Assembly: GCA_016934295.1 (NCBI GenBank)
Contig: JAFGTD010000326.1
Coordinates: 1 to 54,803, forward strand
Length of the DNA stretch: 54,803 bases
Source: Acidobacteriota bacterium
GTDB taxonomy: Bacteria > Acidobacteriota > UBA6911
Direction: 5' to 3'
The translations under genes and the position numbers were made by a program. Of this stretch, positions 34,333 through 42,783 are shown piece after piece. Positions within the stretch are counted from its first letter, which is position 1; each line of letters opens with the position of its first letter. Under the pieces are notes generated by a model. It was not told the DNA's origin. It searched no databases and saw only the letters and a list, made by a program, of their open reading frames with translations.

Positions 34333-36060
34333 TTAATGCTGTCCGGCCTGCAGAATCTGCTTCCAATTTGCCGGCAACTGGATACGCCTGCTGACCGGAG
34401 GGCCCTGCTCGTGGTTCTGGACATATCCCCTGCTGCGATTCCGACCGGAGTCGCCACTGACTACTATCCCGATCCATTCGGGTTTCAGAAAAACCGGCAC
34501 CATTCTTTTCGGATCGTCCGACTCGCAATACACGGGTGAAATGATTTTTTCTTCCACCATTCGCCTTGGGTCGAAGCCGGTGAAACCTCCCTGCCAGGCA
34601 AGCCGCTCCATCGATTCAACCGACACTTTGGATTTGTCATACAGATACTGCTGGACATCCTTTTTCTGTAACCCGTCTTTCGCAAACACCCGCGCTATGC
34701 TCGGACTGATTACCAGTAGAGGAAAAAATTTCCCCCAATTGACCGCCATGTGCGTCCAGGTGGACATGGCTCCGCCGAATACTTCCACAAAAGTATCCAG
34801 GTGTTCCCGTGCCCTGTCCCCTCCGCTGGCAATCGGAGCGGTGGCATATACTACGCTCTGAACAGTGACGACATTCTCATCGGGCTTGAACCCGCGGGCG
34901 ACGCTGAATGATTCCCACCCAAGTTCGGCCAATACATCTTCATTTTCAGCCAGAGCCACGTTGAAAGTGTCGCCGATGGTCGCCTTGTCCGTTGTTCCGG
35001 GCGGTATTCGAAAACCGGCCACATTCCCCATGAACAGCCGTAAAAAACGGCCTATGCTTGTATTCGCCTGTCGGCCGACCCGCATCACGCCGGTTTCGTA
35101 ATTGACGTTCAGCTCTTTTATTATGGGACCATTCAGAATGACCAGCGGTTCCCAGCCGGGAGTGCTCCCGGCATCCTCAATCCGGAAGAAAGGATCGGAA
35201 ACAGCCTCCACCGCGGCCAGCAGAACAGGCATGTATTCCGGCCTGCAGCCCGCCATTACCCCGTTAACGGCGACGTTCCAGACCGTGGCTTCACGGTTTT
35301 CGGGAAGCAGGGCCCCGACGACTTCACTGCCGAGTCGGTCCGTACATTGTAGAAACTTTTCGACCCTGTCGATTGTAGGCGGGATCACCGGGAGACCATC
35401 GGTCCATTGCCTTCTGATAAAGAACTCCTGCACCTCATCCAGCGTTCCCTGAAAGACTATTTGCTCCGGTTCCGGCTCCCGAAGTCCGGCGGATTGACCG
35501 GCCGGTTTACTGGTAAATGCATGGATGATGTTGTCGACCAGTGTCCCGGTCACTTTTTGACGGAATTCTTCGTCGCTGTCCGTGGCCACCACACCCGGAT
35601 ATTCAGCGATCGGCAGATCCTGGACTCCCAGGCTTTGTCCGACCGATCGCGTTTGTTTTATAAAACCGCTGGTGATAATCGATACGGAAGGGAGGCCGGC
35701 TTTTTCGGCAACGATGGCCGCACGCGCAACTGCGGGCGAGCAACTGCCTCAACCTCCGACTCCGGATATAACCGCGTCACAACCGTACTGACGAAGCTGC
35801 TCCGCCAGTGTGGCGATGATCTCGTTCTCCTGGGGGCCATGCGTGTTGCCGAAAGTACCGTATTCGATGAATTTCACTTCCGGGTATCGCCGGGAGAGCG
35901 AAGTTCTGATGAGAGGAAACATTTCCTCCGCCCTGAAACCGTAGTCGGACAATTCGCAGATAGTTTTGCCGGATAGATTCGCAACGCGGGGAGCCAGAGC
36001 CACCGGCCCGGCAATCCTTTTCCCCAGAGGCCAGACTACCTTGTATCCTATCTCTTTCAA
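34333..36060 (-). CDS. UGSC-family selenoprotein fused to its partner domain (in-frame UGA = Sec104)
   Basis: Read through the TGA at 35749-35751, one frame of 576 codons encodes 575 residues. Residues 1-103 end in AVISGVGG, then Sec104-Gly-Ser-Cys107, then SPAVARAAIVAEKAGLPSVS, the typical continuation of the UGSC domain; without readthrough the protein is cut in the active site. The length matches the two UGA-free paralogues (578 and 573). A stem-loop with bacterial SECIS geometry follows the UGA (35717-35737). The C-terminal part (about 215-575) is the partner domain, with NGVMAGCRPEYMPV. Start TTG at 36060 has GGAGG upstream. The redox pair Sec/Cys suggests reduction or thiol chemistry; the reaction is unknown. 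No selA, selB or selD is in the window. Confidence 0.88.
35717..35737 (-). promoter_or_regulatory. Candidate SECIS element of the fused UGSC selenoprotein
   Basis: Starting 12 bases after the UGA on the coding strand, GCCCGCA pairs with TGCGGC (one bulged C) around the 8-base loop GTTGCGCG. The apical loop begins about 19 bases after the UGA and has G as its first base, matching the bacterial rule (loop 16-37 bases away with G in the first two loop positions) needed for SelB binding. Confidence 0.65.
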
Positions 36061-36157
36061 TATCGATCTCCCTCCGGGAAGCTTGCGGGTTCATAACTTC
36101 AAGCGCCCGGATTCTCTTTGTCCGCCATCGTTCCCATACATCGGGATGCCGTTTCCC

Positions 36158-37879
36158 TCATCTGAATGTAGGGCTTTGCCATCCTTTATATTCGGCGAGA
36201 AGGCTTTGCCAGTTCCCGGGAATATGTATCGGCTTGGTCACAAATTGCGAAGGCCCGTACCCCCAGGTGCCTATGTAGGCAATCATGTCCGGACCCGGAC
36301 CGCCTGTGACGCATATTTTGAGGCTGTCCGGACTGAGAAGCAGCGGCACCGGGAAACCGGGATTTTTCCGATGTTCCTCGATGACCCATTCCGGCAACCC
36401 GCAAAATACCGACTCTCTTCCATCGAACACCTCATTGCCCGGCAGCCGGATTTTCTCATACAGCTTTTCCTGGATTTCCTTCCTGGAAAAGCCTTCCCGA
36501 CGGATAGCGTCAAACGCGGTCGGTGAAATAAGCACCAGGTTGTTATAGATACAGTTCAGGGCATAGCGGTCATACTTCGCTTTTGCCTGGAGGCTTATAT
36601 GGGAAAGAATGTTTTCAACAGACGGCGGCGTCGGCAACACCAGGTCGGGTTGCCAGGACATGGCCGGCATCACGCTGATAGTCGGCTGATCATCGGAAAA
36701 TCCCTCGGCTACCCGCAACGGCTCCCAGGCGCCCATGTATGCCGCCTCATTCTCCCCTATCAGGGAGAAATACCTGAAGGGGCTCCCGAAAGCTTTCATA
36801 TCATTCATGCCGGGCCAGGTTTGGCCCAGATTCATCATGATCAGCTTGAGTGCCCGTCCGATTGCGGCGTTCGCTTTCCACCCCGGGCCCACGGCGCAAA
36901 AACTGTAGTTAATATTCAGTTCATCGATCAGCTTTTTCCCGCTGACGACAAAGAAAGGGGCCACCTGACCGGATGTGCACTGTACGCCAATCAGGTCGAA
37001 CAGGGGATCGATTATCGTTTCCACTGCCGCCAGGATGACAGGCATATGCTGCGGCAGGCACCCGGCCATCACCGCATTGACGGCGATTTTTTCCACGGTG
37101 GCGTTCATGCCGCCGGGAGGGAATCGGGCCATCGTGTGCTCACGCGGCAAGGGTGTCCCTTCAAGCATTCTGTCCACGGCCTTTTCCGTTGGCGGCATTA
37201 AGGGCAATCCGTCGCTCCAGCCATGATTCAGGAAAAAGCGCTCCATCTCTTCCTGAGCCGTGAAGAAATCCTTACCGCTGAAGCCCAGACTCGCTTCGGC
37301 TACGGCCGGTATTTCAGGAGGCTGCGCGGACCACTGCGTCAAGGCTGCAACAACCTCGTCCGCGACTTTCCCGGCCAGGCCCAATTCTTCAATTTCCTTT
37401 ACAGGCGGCACATAATCCAGAGCCAGTGAAGCCACAGCCAGATCTTCCAATCCTTCACTCCTGGCGAGGAAGCGGGCATTGGATCTGAAACATTTCGTGA
37501 CTATGAATGCCACCGGCTTTCCCGATTTCTCAATCCTGACGGCATCCGGAGCCGTTCTGGTCGTGCTGCCGCCCGACATTCCCATCGCAACTATCACGCC
37601 GTCACTGTTGTCGGCAACCTCCCTGAGCTTTGCCGCCCTGGCATCCGCATCCCCAAGCACCGACATTTCCCAGGTACGGAATTCGGCGCCCGGCATGCGG
37701 CTTTTTAGAGCTTTGTCCAGGCAGGGATAGAATATCTTTCCAACCGGCACGCGGTTTCTGAGGATACCGATCTTCTTCCCGTTCAGGTTCTCAAGTCGAG
37801 GCGCATTGGGCATCAGAGGCGCCCCATCCGCAACCCCCGCAGGATTCAGGACTCTTAGATGAAATGTGTCGGTGGCCAC
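36158..37879 (-). CDS. UGSC-domain/partner-domain fusion, active site lost (SGGS)
   Basis: A 573-residue paralogue of the proteins at 26049 and 34333. The UGSC-like domain (about 25-200) reads Ser-Gly-Gly-Ser at 102-105 in place of Sec-Gly-Ser-Cys, followed by the conserved TAPDAVRIEKSGKPVAFIVT. The partner domain (about 215-573) keeps HGWSDGLPLMPPT, NAVMAGCLPQHMPV and GPGWKANAAIGRALKL. It is closest by eye to the protein at 26049, so one gene likely arose from the other. Start GTG 37879, with AGGAGG 7 bases upstream. It probably supports the Sec protein coded 97 bases downstream, perhaps as a heteromeric subunit; this is inference. Confidence 0.75.
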   Translation of the reverse strand: MATDTFHLRVLNPAGVADGAPLMPNAPRLENLNGKKIGILRNRVPVGKIFYPCLDKALKSRMPGAEFRTWEMSVLGDADARAAKLREVADNSDGVIVAMGMSGGSTTRTAPDAVRIEKSGKPVAFIVTKCFRSNARFLARSEGLEDLAVASLALDYVPPVKEIEELGLAGKVADEVVAALTQWSAQPPEIPAVAEASLGFSGKDFFTAQEEMERFFLNHGWSDGLPLMPPTEKAVDRMLEGTPLPREHTMARFPPGGMNATVEKIAVNAVMAGCLPQHMPVILAAVETIIDPLFDLIGVQCTSGQVAPFFVVSGKKLIDELNINYSFCAVGPGWKANAAIGRALKLIMMNLGQTWPGMNDMKAFGSPFRYFSLIGENEAAYMGAWEPLRVAEGFSDDQPTISVMPAMSWQPDLVLPTPPSVENILSHISLQAKAKYDRYALNCIYNNLVLISPTAFDAIRREGFSRKEIQEKLYEKIRLPGNEVFDGRESVFCGLPEWVIEEHRKNPGFPVPLLLSPDSLKICVTGGPGPDMIAYIGTWGYGPSQFVTKPIHIPGNWQSLLAEYKGWQSPTFR

Positions 37880-38014
37880 TCCTTATCCTCCTGCCGGCAA
37901 TTTTTCCAATCTTTCCCGCCGTCAACGTCCCGTTGCCCATTGAGAAGCTCTGTGAGAAATGCGGATCAACACAGAAAGCACAAGGGCTGTCGAAATTCCG
38001 ATAAAGGCCCGGCA

Positions 38015-39043
38015 TTATTTCGGCCGGACTCCTTTCGAGTAATTCACCCGGCCCACATAGAACTCCTCCTCGGGCTCGCGCGGAGTAACGCCGGCCGCCT
38101 TCAGACCAGCCCTCATAGCATCCTTGAAGTGCTGGAACAGGAACGAAGTCGGTTTTCTGAACATGCCGCCGTTTCCGCCTGTCAGCCACTGCATGTATTT
38201 CATACCCAGCAAGCCGCACTGAAACGCCGCGTCCCGGGCGCCCAGCGTTATCGGTGCCAGCTCCCAGTAAAGTTCCATGCCCCTGGAGAACTCTCCTTCG
38301 GCGAACGCATTGAACATGCGGACTATTCTCGGATTTTCCTCCTGCTCATTATCAAATATCACGTAGTCGGCCGGTCCCGCCCACTGCTGCCGGTATTTAG
38401 ATACAGTAATAGGCCATTCCGCCATCTCCGCCGCCTGAAGCAATACCTGATCTCCGACACGGTGATGCACATCCGCCCACTTTCCAATGCCGTCACTCAG
38501 ATATGCTTTTATTGCAACAACGTTCGGTATCTGACAGATTCTCTCTATGAGCGCCGGATTGAACAGGCTTGGATGGAATCTTCCGAAATCGTAAAAAGGC
38601 TTGGGCCAGAGGTCCACGGCAAGGTTGATCGAGTCGCATATCTTTTTGGTCGTCCGATAGATATCCTCCTCCGACCGGGCATAAAAATTACCCGGCCAGC
38701 CCAACAGAGTATGGGTTCCGCCTACGCTCTCAAAATAATTGAGCAATTCTATCGATTGGTCGGCATCGTCGAGAGCTCCGAACATGGATACCAGGACCTT
38801 GCCTTTGGCCTCCTCGCAGACAATTTTCACAAACTGCCTGCGCTCTTCACTGCTCAAAGGGCTGACTTCGATCGCGCAGAATACGCTGAACACGCCTTTA
38901 TTAATATTGTGCCTGACATCGAACCGGACTCCTTCCTCATCCAGTTTTTCGAGATCGGGCGAATAGGATGGTTGAATGACACCGTCCAGCCCGCGGTAAT
39001 TCTTTCTGGCCCATTCTTTTGCTTCCGATTTTGTGAATTCCAT
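38015..39043 (-). CDS. DapA-family (dihydrodipicolinate synthase-like) aldolase/lyase
   Basis: A 342-residue class I aldolase-fold protein. ATG at 39043 is chosen: AAGGAG lies 7 bases upstream and it aligns with the start of its paralogue. The Schiff-base Lys is in NVVAIKAYLSDG. The strand that carries the catalytic Tyr in DapA (LYNxP) reads DLWPKP, with Trp in that place, while the paralogue has Tyr (FYPG). The protein ends PREPEEEFYVGRVNYSKG, a motif shared with the paralogue. Family members cleave or form C-C bonds next to a keto acid, or hydrate/dehydrate sugars acids. The Trp could mean changed chemistry or a non-catalytic partner. It lies 59 bases downstream of the paralogue. Confidence 0.85.
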   Translation of the reverse strand: MEFTKSEAKEWARKNYRGLDGVIQPSYSPDLEKLDEEGVRFDVRHNINKGVFSVFCAIEVSPLSSEERRQFVKIVCEEAKGKVLVSMFGALDDADQSIELLNYFESVGGTHTLLGWPGNFYARSEEDIYRTTKKICDSINLAVDLWPKPFYDFGRFHPSLFNPALIERICQIPNVVAIKAYLSDGIGKWADVHHRVGDQVLLQAAEMAEWPITVSKYRQQWAGPADYVIFDNEQEENPRIVRMFNAFAEGEFSRGMELYWELAPITLGARDAAFQCGLLGMKYMQWLTGGNGGMFRKPTSFLFQHFKDAMRAGLKAAGVTPREPEEEFYVGRVNYSKGVRPK

Positions 39044-39102
39044 AAACAGCTCCTTGTTGAAGGGATGACGCGCGCCGGCGCGAAGGAATATCCGGTTTTC
39101 CG

Positions 39103-40149
39103 TCAAGCCTCATATTTTTTCAGCCTGTACCCCTTTGCGTAGTTTACGCGGCCCACGTAAAATTCCTCCTCGGGCTCCCGCGGAATAATCCCCAGGGCCT
39201 TCAGACCGCCTCTGATCGCATCCTTTTGATAATCGTACAGGCGGCCGGTGGGCTGCCGGACGGTGCCGCCGTTGCCCCCGGCGCACCAGTGGGCGTATTT
39301 ATCGGTCAGGGCAGTCACGATGCCGGTGTGAAAATAGGAATCCGCCAGCGATCCCTGGGGGCCCGGCCGGGACATCTCCCAGAAGATATCCATGGCCTTA
39401 TCGATTTCACCCTCTATCAACAGGTCAAATATCCTCACGATGCGCGGATTCTCGGGAGTCTGCATGCAATAAAAGGGGCCGGCGCCGGCCCATTGCTGCC
39501 CGTACTTCGGGATAGTGAAAAACCATCTGTCCGGCATCGGATCACTGACGAGGATGCGATCCCCGCAGAGCCGGAAAGCCTGGATGGTCAGCGCAACGGA
39601 ACTTCCCCCGGTGATTTTCATGGCCACGACATTGGGGATGTCGGCGATCCGGCGCATCACGTCCGGAGGAAAATAGCTGGGGTGAAAATGCCATGTGTGC
39701 AGCCGGCCGGGATAAAAGGTTATTGCCAGGCCGGTGGAGTCGCACATCTGTTTGTACATCTGAAAAATGTCTTCTTCCGACCTGGGATAATACTGCACGG
39801 GATGGGCGAGCGTGGCATGCGTGCCGCCTGCATTTTCGATATGGCGCAGCATCTCGATATCCTCCTCGACCGTATCCTGCATAACGCTTGCGGAACTGTG
39901 CATTTTGCCCCCGGCTTCATCGCAGACTATTTCCACGAACTTCTTCCGTTCCTCAAATGTCATGCCGCATGTTTCGGGCGCAGCCATTATCGAAGTAAAA
40001 CCATTGGCGTAAATATGATTGACATCAAAACGGATGCCTTCTTCATCCAGTTCCTTCAGATCGGGAGTAAAGGAAGGAAAGATCGGCACTTCCAGGCCTT
40101 TCATGTTCTGTTTGGCCCACGACTTTGCTTCCGGCTTTGTGTATTCCAT
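39103..40149 (-). CDS. DapA-family (dihydrodipicolinate synthase-like) aldolase/lyase
   Basis: A 348-residue class I aldolase-fold protein, paralogous to the next gene along its whole length. ATG at 40149 is preceded by AAGGAGGAG. The Schiff-base Lys is in NVVAMKITGGSS; LAITFYPGR carries a Tyr where DapA has its proton-relay Tyr, so this copy looks catalytically complete. It may cleave a hydroxylated acyl chain or ring-opening product after the hydratase step, releasing pyruvate or a similar keto acid; the substrate cannot be inferred. It lies between the free partner domain gene and the second aldolase. Confidence 0.86.
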   Translation of the reverse strand: MEYTKPEAKSWAKQNMKGLEVPIFPSFTPDLKELDEEGIRFDVNHIYANGFTSIMAAPETCGMTFEERKKFVEIVCDEAGGKMHSSASVMQDTVEEDIEMLRHIENAGGTHATLAHPVQYYPRSEEDIFQMYKQMCDSTGLAITFYPGRLHTWHFHPSYFPPDVMRRIADIPNVVAMKITGGSSVALTIQAFRLCGDRILVSDPMPDRWFFTIPKYGQQWAGAGPFYCMQTPENPRIVRIFDLLIEGEIDKAMDIFWEMSRPGPQGSLADSYFHTGIVTALTDKYAHWCAGGNGGTVRQPTGRLYDYQKDAIRGGLKALGIIPREPEEEFYVGRVNYAKGYRLKKYEA

Positions 40150-40245
40150 GGCTGATTTCTCCTCCTTTAATATCATTGCCCGTACACCCGCGATGTGACG
40201 CGCAAATCGCCGATGCCCTTCATGCCGAACCGGTCCGTTCGACCG

Positions 40246-41301
40246 TCACGCATCGATCAATACAGTAACCGAATTATTCCCGAAGGTCGGGATGAAACAC
40301 GAATGCTTCCCGTGCCCGCCAAGCACCATTACGACAAAATCGTTTTTGCGGGCGATCGGGGCCGGTTCGCCGTCCGCGAATTCACCGTATTTTTCCGGAA
40401 ACTTCCTCCTGTACTGGAGATTTTCTTCGGATAAATTCTTCAATGAGAACCGGGCATTAAGGAAAAGGAATTCCTTAACCTGCTCTTTTGAAAATCCGTC
40501 TTTGGCTATGGTAGCCGCGTGTTCGGGGCACAGCATCAGGACGGGTTCACCGGTAAAAAAATGCGCATTATTATTGCCGGGAGTGGCCATTGTGGCCGCA
40601 ATGGTCATCAGCAGGCCCTTGCCCGTGACGCTGGTATGCTCGTTTATATTGTGTGGATTCTCCGCGGCAAAAACCGTAACAGTGCTGTCTTCAGCCTTAA
40701 AACCCTTTTCAACATGGTAAGGTTCCCAGGGATTTTCCTCTTCGTTCTCAGCAACGCAGTAGGTGTATTTCGATGGTTGCCCCTGAGTGGATTTGTCGAT
40801 CTCGCCGGGAACAGCCCCGCCTACGTTGATCAGGATCAGCCTCAGAGCGCGACCGATGGTAGCGTTGGCTCTCACGCCGGGACCAAAGGCATTGCCCTTG
40901 CCGTTCAGTCCTATTCGCTGCGCGATGGGGCCATTGACTACAACCAACGGACTGCAGGGATGTGTCGTCGATTGCACGCCTCGAAGGCTGAATCTCTCAT
41001 CAGACATGGCCTTCAAGGCCGAGACAATCACCGGCATATAATCGGGCAGGCATCCGGCCATTACGGCGTTTATGGCGATTTTTTCCAGCGTGGCCGCTCC
41101 CATCCCGGGAGGCAGGATCGCCACCACATCCTGCGGATCTTTGTGTCCGACAGACGCCAACATCCCCGTTACCCGCTCCTCGGTCGGCGGGATGATCGGC
41201 AATCCGTCGCTCCACCCGCGTTCTATAAAGAAGCTGTTTACCGCCTCTTCTGAATTTTCAATACGGAATTTGCCGGATGCCAGCGTGATAGAGTCCCCCA
41301 C
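40246..41301 (-). CDS. Free-standing partner domain of UGSC fusion proteins
   Basis: A 351-residue protein equal to the C-terminal 360 residues of the three fusion proteins: GWSDGLPIIPPT near residue 29, NAVMAGC with Cys84, GPGVRANATIGRALRL near 150, and a Gly/His-rich end (MVLGGHGKHSC). The Cys of the MAGC motif is invariant in all four copies of the window, so it is the best candidate for a catalytic or metal-binding residue. The family is not recognised beyond being linked to UGSC proteins. Start GTG 41301, with GGAGG 10 bases upstream. It lies between the DUF6282 gene and the aldolase genes, and presumably forms a complex with the free UGSC selenoprotein. Confidence 0.7.
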   Translation of the reverse strand: MGDSITLASGKFRIENSEEAVNSFFIERGWSDGLPIIPPTEERVTGMLASVGHKDPQDVVAILPPGMGAATLEKIAINAVMAGCLPDYMPVIVSALKAMSDERFSLRGVQSTTHPCSPLVVVNGPIAQRIGLNGKGNAFGPGVRANATIGRALRLILINVGGAVPGEIDKSTQGQPSKYTYCVAENEEENPWEPYHVEKGFKAEDSTVTVFAAENPHNINEHTSVTGKGLLMTIAATMATPGNNNAHFFTGEPVLMLCPEHAATIAKDGFSKEQVKEFLFLNARFSLKNLSEENLQYRRKFPEKYGEFADGEPAPIARKNDFVVMVLGGHGKHSCFIPTFGNNSVTVLIDA

Positions 41302-41324
41302 CAGGCATTAACCTCCGAATCGAA

Positions 41325-42203
41325 TCAGGCGCTCAGTCCCAGTAATTTACCCGGATTTATTTTGGTCATAAGGTTGATTTCGTCTTCAGTGATACCGTAC
41401 TTGACCAACGTAACGATAAACATCCTCAAGCCTTCGACCGGACGCGGGTTCCAGATTTGCCCGAGGTCCGTCGACATGATGCATTGTTCTGCGCCCACGG
41501 TCTTGATTACGTCCACCATCTCCGCGGGATCGTGTCGGAATTCCCAGGAAAGAAGCGCTATCAGGGTGAACTCGATGAATGCTCCATTTTTGGCAAGAAG
41601 CACCAGATCCTGTTTGCTGAAAGCCTGTGAAAAGAACTCATGGTCCAGGGGATGAGTGACAACGAACTTGTCTATCCCCAGCTTGCGTGCTTCCTTTTCC
41701 AGGGCGAATGTTTCGGCCGGCGACATGTGGCCGCTGGCCAGGACCATGTCGTGTTGCTTGACGATGGGAAGTATTTGATGGATCTCCGGCACCAGCTGCC
41801 CTTTGTCGTCCAGGATAGAGTACCCTTCGCCTTCGAGGGGGAGGCCCAGTCCTCTCATTTTGTCTATCGAGTTGGCGGAAGAAAAGGTCGGCATCCAGAC
41901 CACCCGCGCTCCTGCTCTGGCGGAATACTCCACCGCCCGCGCATTCAATCCTCCCATTTCATAATCCAGGCAGACGCTGCCGAAGACCGTAAAGTCCGGC
42001 ACCAATTGATTCACCATCATCGCAATCGGCGCGGTCGGGTAGGAGTGGTTCTTTAAAACAATGGCTTTCATCCCGGCCTGTTTGGCCTGATTTGCCGCTT
42101 CCAGTGCATCCACCCGGCACTTGAAAGCATCGGGGCCGGGATGAAGGTGCATATCAATGGATCCGGATATTAATGCGTCATAGTCGATCATTTTAATCGC
42201 CAT
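41325..42203 (-). CDS. DUF6282/amidohydrolase-like metal-dependent protein
   Basis: A 292-residue TIM-barrel protein with the metal-binding start GSIDMHLHPGPD, then AIVLKNHSY, ASGHMSPAET, VVTHPLDHEF and STDLGQIWNP, which supply His and Asp ligands as in PHP/amidohydrolase enzymes. It probably hydrolyses a lactone, amide or ring or decarboxylates an acid. ATG 42203 is chosen: GGAG lies 7 bases before it, and the start overlaps the UGSC selenoprotein stop by 11 bases, which implies translational coupling. Its expression thus depends on readthrough of the UGA in the gene before it. Confidence 0.82.
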   Translation of the reverse strand: MAIKMIDYDALISGSIDMHLHPGPDAFKCRVDALEAANQAKQAGMKAIVLKNHSYPTAPIAMMVNQLVPDFTVFGSVCLDYEMGGLNARAVEYSARAGARVVWMPTFSSANSIDKMRGLGLPLEGEGYSILDDKGQLVPEIHQILPIVKQHDMVLASGHMSPAETFALEKEARKLGIDKFVVTHPLDHEFFSQAFSKQDLVLLAKNGAFIEFTLIALLSWEFRHDPAEMVDVIKTVGAEQCIMSTDLGQIWNPRPVEGLRMFIVTLVKYGITEDEINLMTKINPGKLLGLSA

Positions 42204-42783
42204 CGATATTCTCCGAACCGGATGTGGAATCCGTAAGCATGGCAACGATCGCATGAATCGCATCATCCGCTTTCTTTTGCACTTCAGCCGGGGCAATACC
42301 GGCGAGCGGGTGTGGAATTACGACCAAACGCGGAGCCGATATTCCCTTGGACCGCGAAATCGACCTTGCCAAAGCGATAAATGCATCGCTGCAAATAACA
42401 GCGGTAGGGATTCCCTTCTTTTCCAGTTCCGCTGAATCGTGGATACTCCACGATGTGCATGAGCCTCAATCGGAAATTCCATAAACAACCGCGTCGCACA
42501 CAGGAGCCAGCTGCCCCATTTCCTCGGGAGTCAAGGGAACCGTAGCGCCCGTCCCTCCTTTTTTAAGTCGGACAACCTTTGCGAATTGGAATCTTTGACA
42601 AAGCGCCTTCTCCACTCTCTCCAGAAAGATATCGAAGTTAGGCTTGCGGTTGTCCACCAAACCGATAACCTTTCCGTTCAGGTCATCCAAACCGGTTGCC
42701 GTTTTTTCCTGCCGAACGGTGGTTTCGGCAGTGGGATCCAATACATCGATAAATTCGTTCACTTTACGTATCTCAGGATTCAT
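42193..42783 (-). CDS. UGSC-family selenoprotein, free-standing (in-frame UGA = Sec106)
   Basis: Read through the TGA at 42466-42468, the frame gives 196 residues: VCDAVVYGISD, then Sec106-Gly-Ser-Cys109, then TSWSIHDSAELEKKGIPTAV, and a C-terminal half ending SGSENIDGD. This is the UGSC family, known for its Sec-Gly-Ser-Cys motif but with no assigned function. A perfect stem-loop follows the UGA (42436-42454). ATG 42783 overlaps the thioredoxin-reductase-like gene by 11 bases; a longer start at 42840 would overlap far more. Coupled genes on both sides suggest that the flavoprotein reduces this protein. Termination at the UGA would leave a 105-residue stub lacking the active site. Confidence 0.9.
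42436..42454 (-). promoter_or_regulatory. Candidate SECIS element of the free UGSC selenoprotein
   Basis: On the coding strand, ATCGTGG and CCACGAT form a perfect 7-bp stem around AGTAT, starting 12 bases after the UGA. The loop begins about 19 bases from the UGA and has G at its second position, which meets the bacterial SECIS rule for SelB recognition. The stem is coding (His-Asp follows), so its perfection is unlikely to be chance. Confidence 0.75.

Noticed and set aside
35749..35751. TGA as a true stop dividing a small protein (35749-36060) from a separate 419-residue protein
   Set aside because: The frame continues unbroken with the UGSC signature, total length equals the paralogues, the codon falls at the Sec position, and a SECIS-like hairpin follows.
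42466..42468. TGA as a nonsense mutation in a decayed UGSC gene
   Set aside because: The downstream frame is intact for 90 codons with family features, both flanking genes overlap it as in a live operon, and a perfect hairpin follows the codon.
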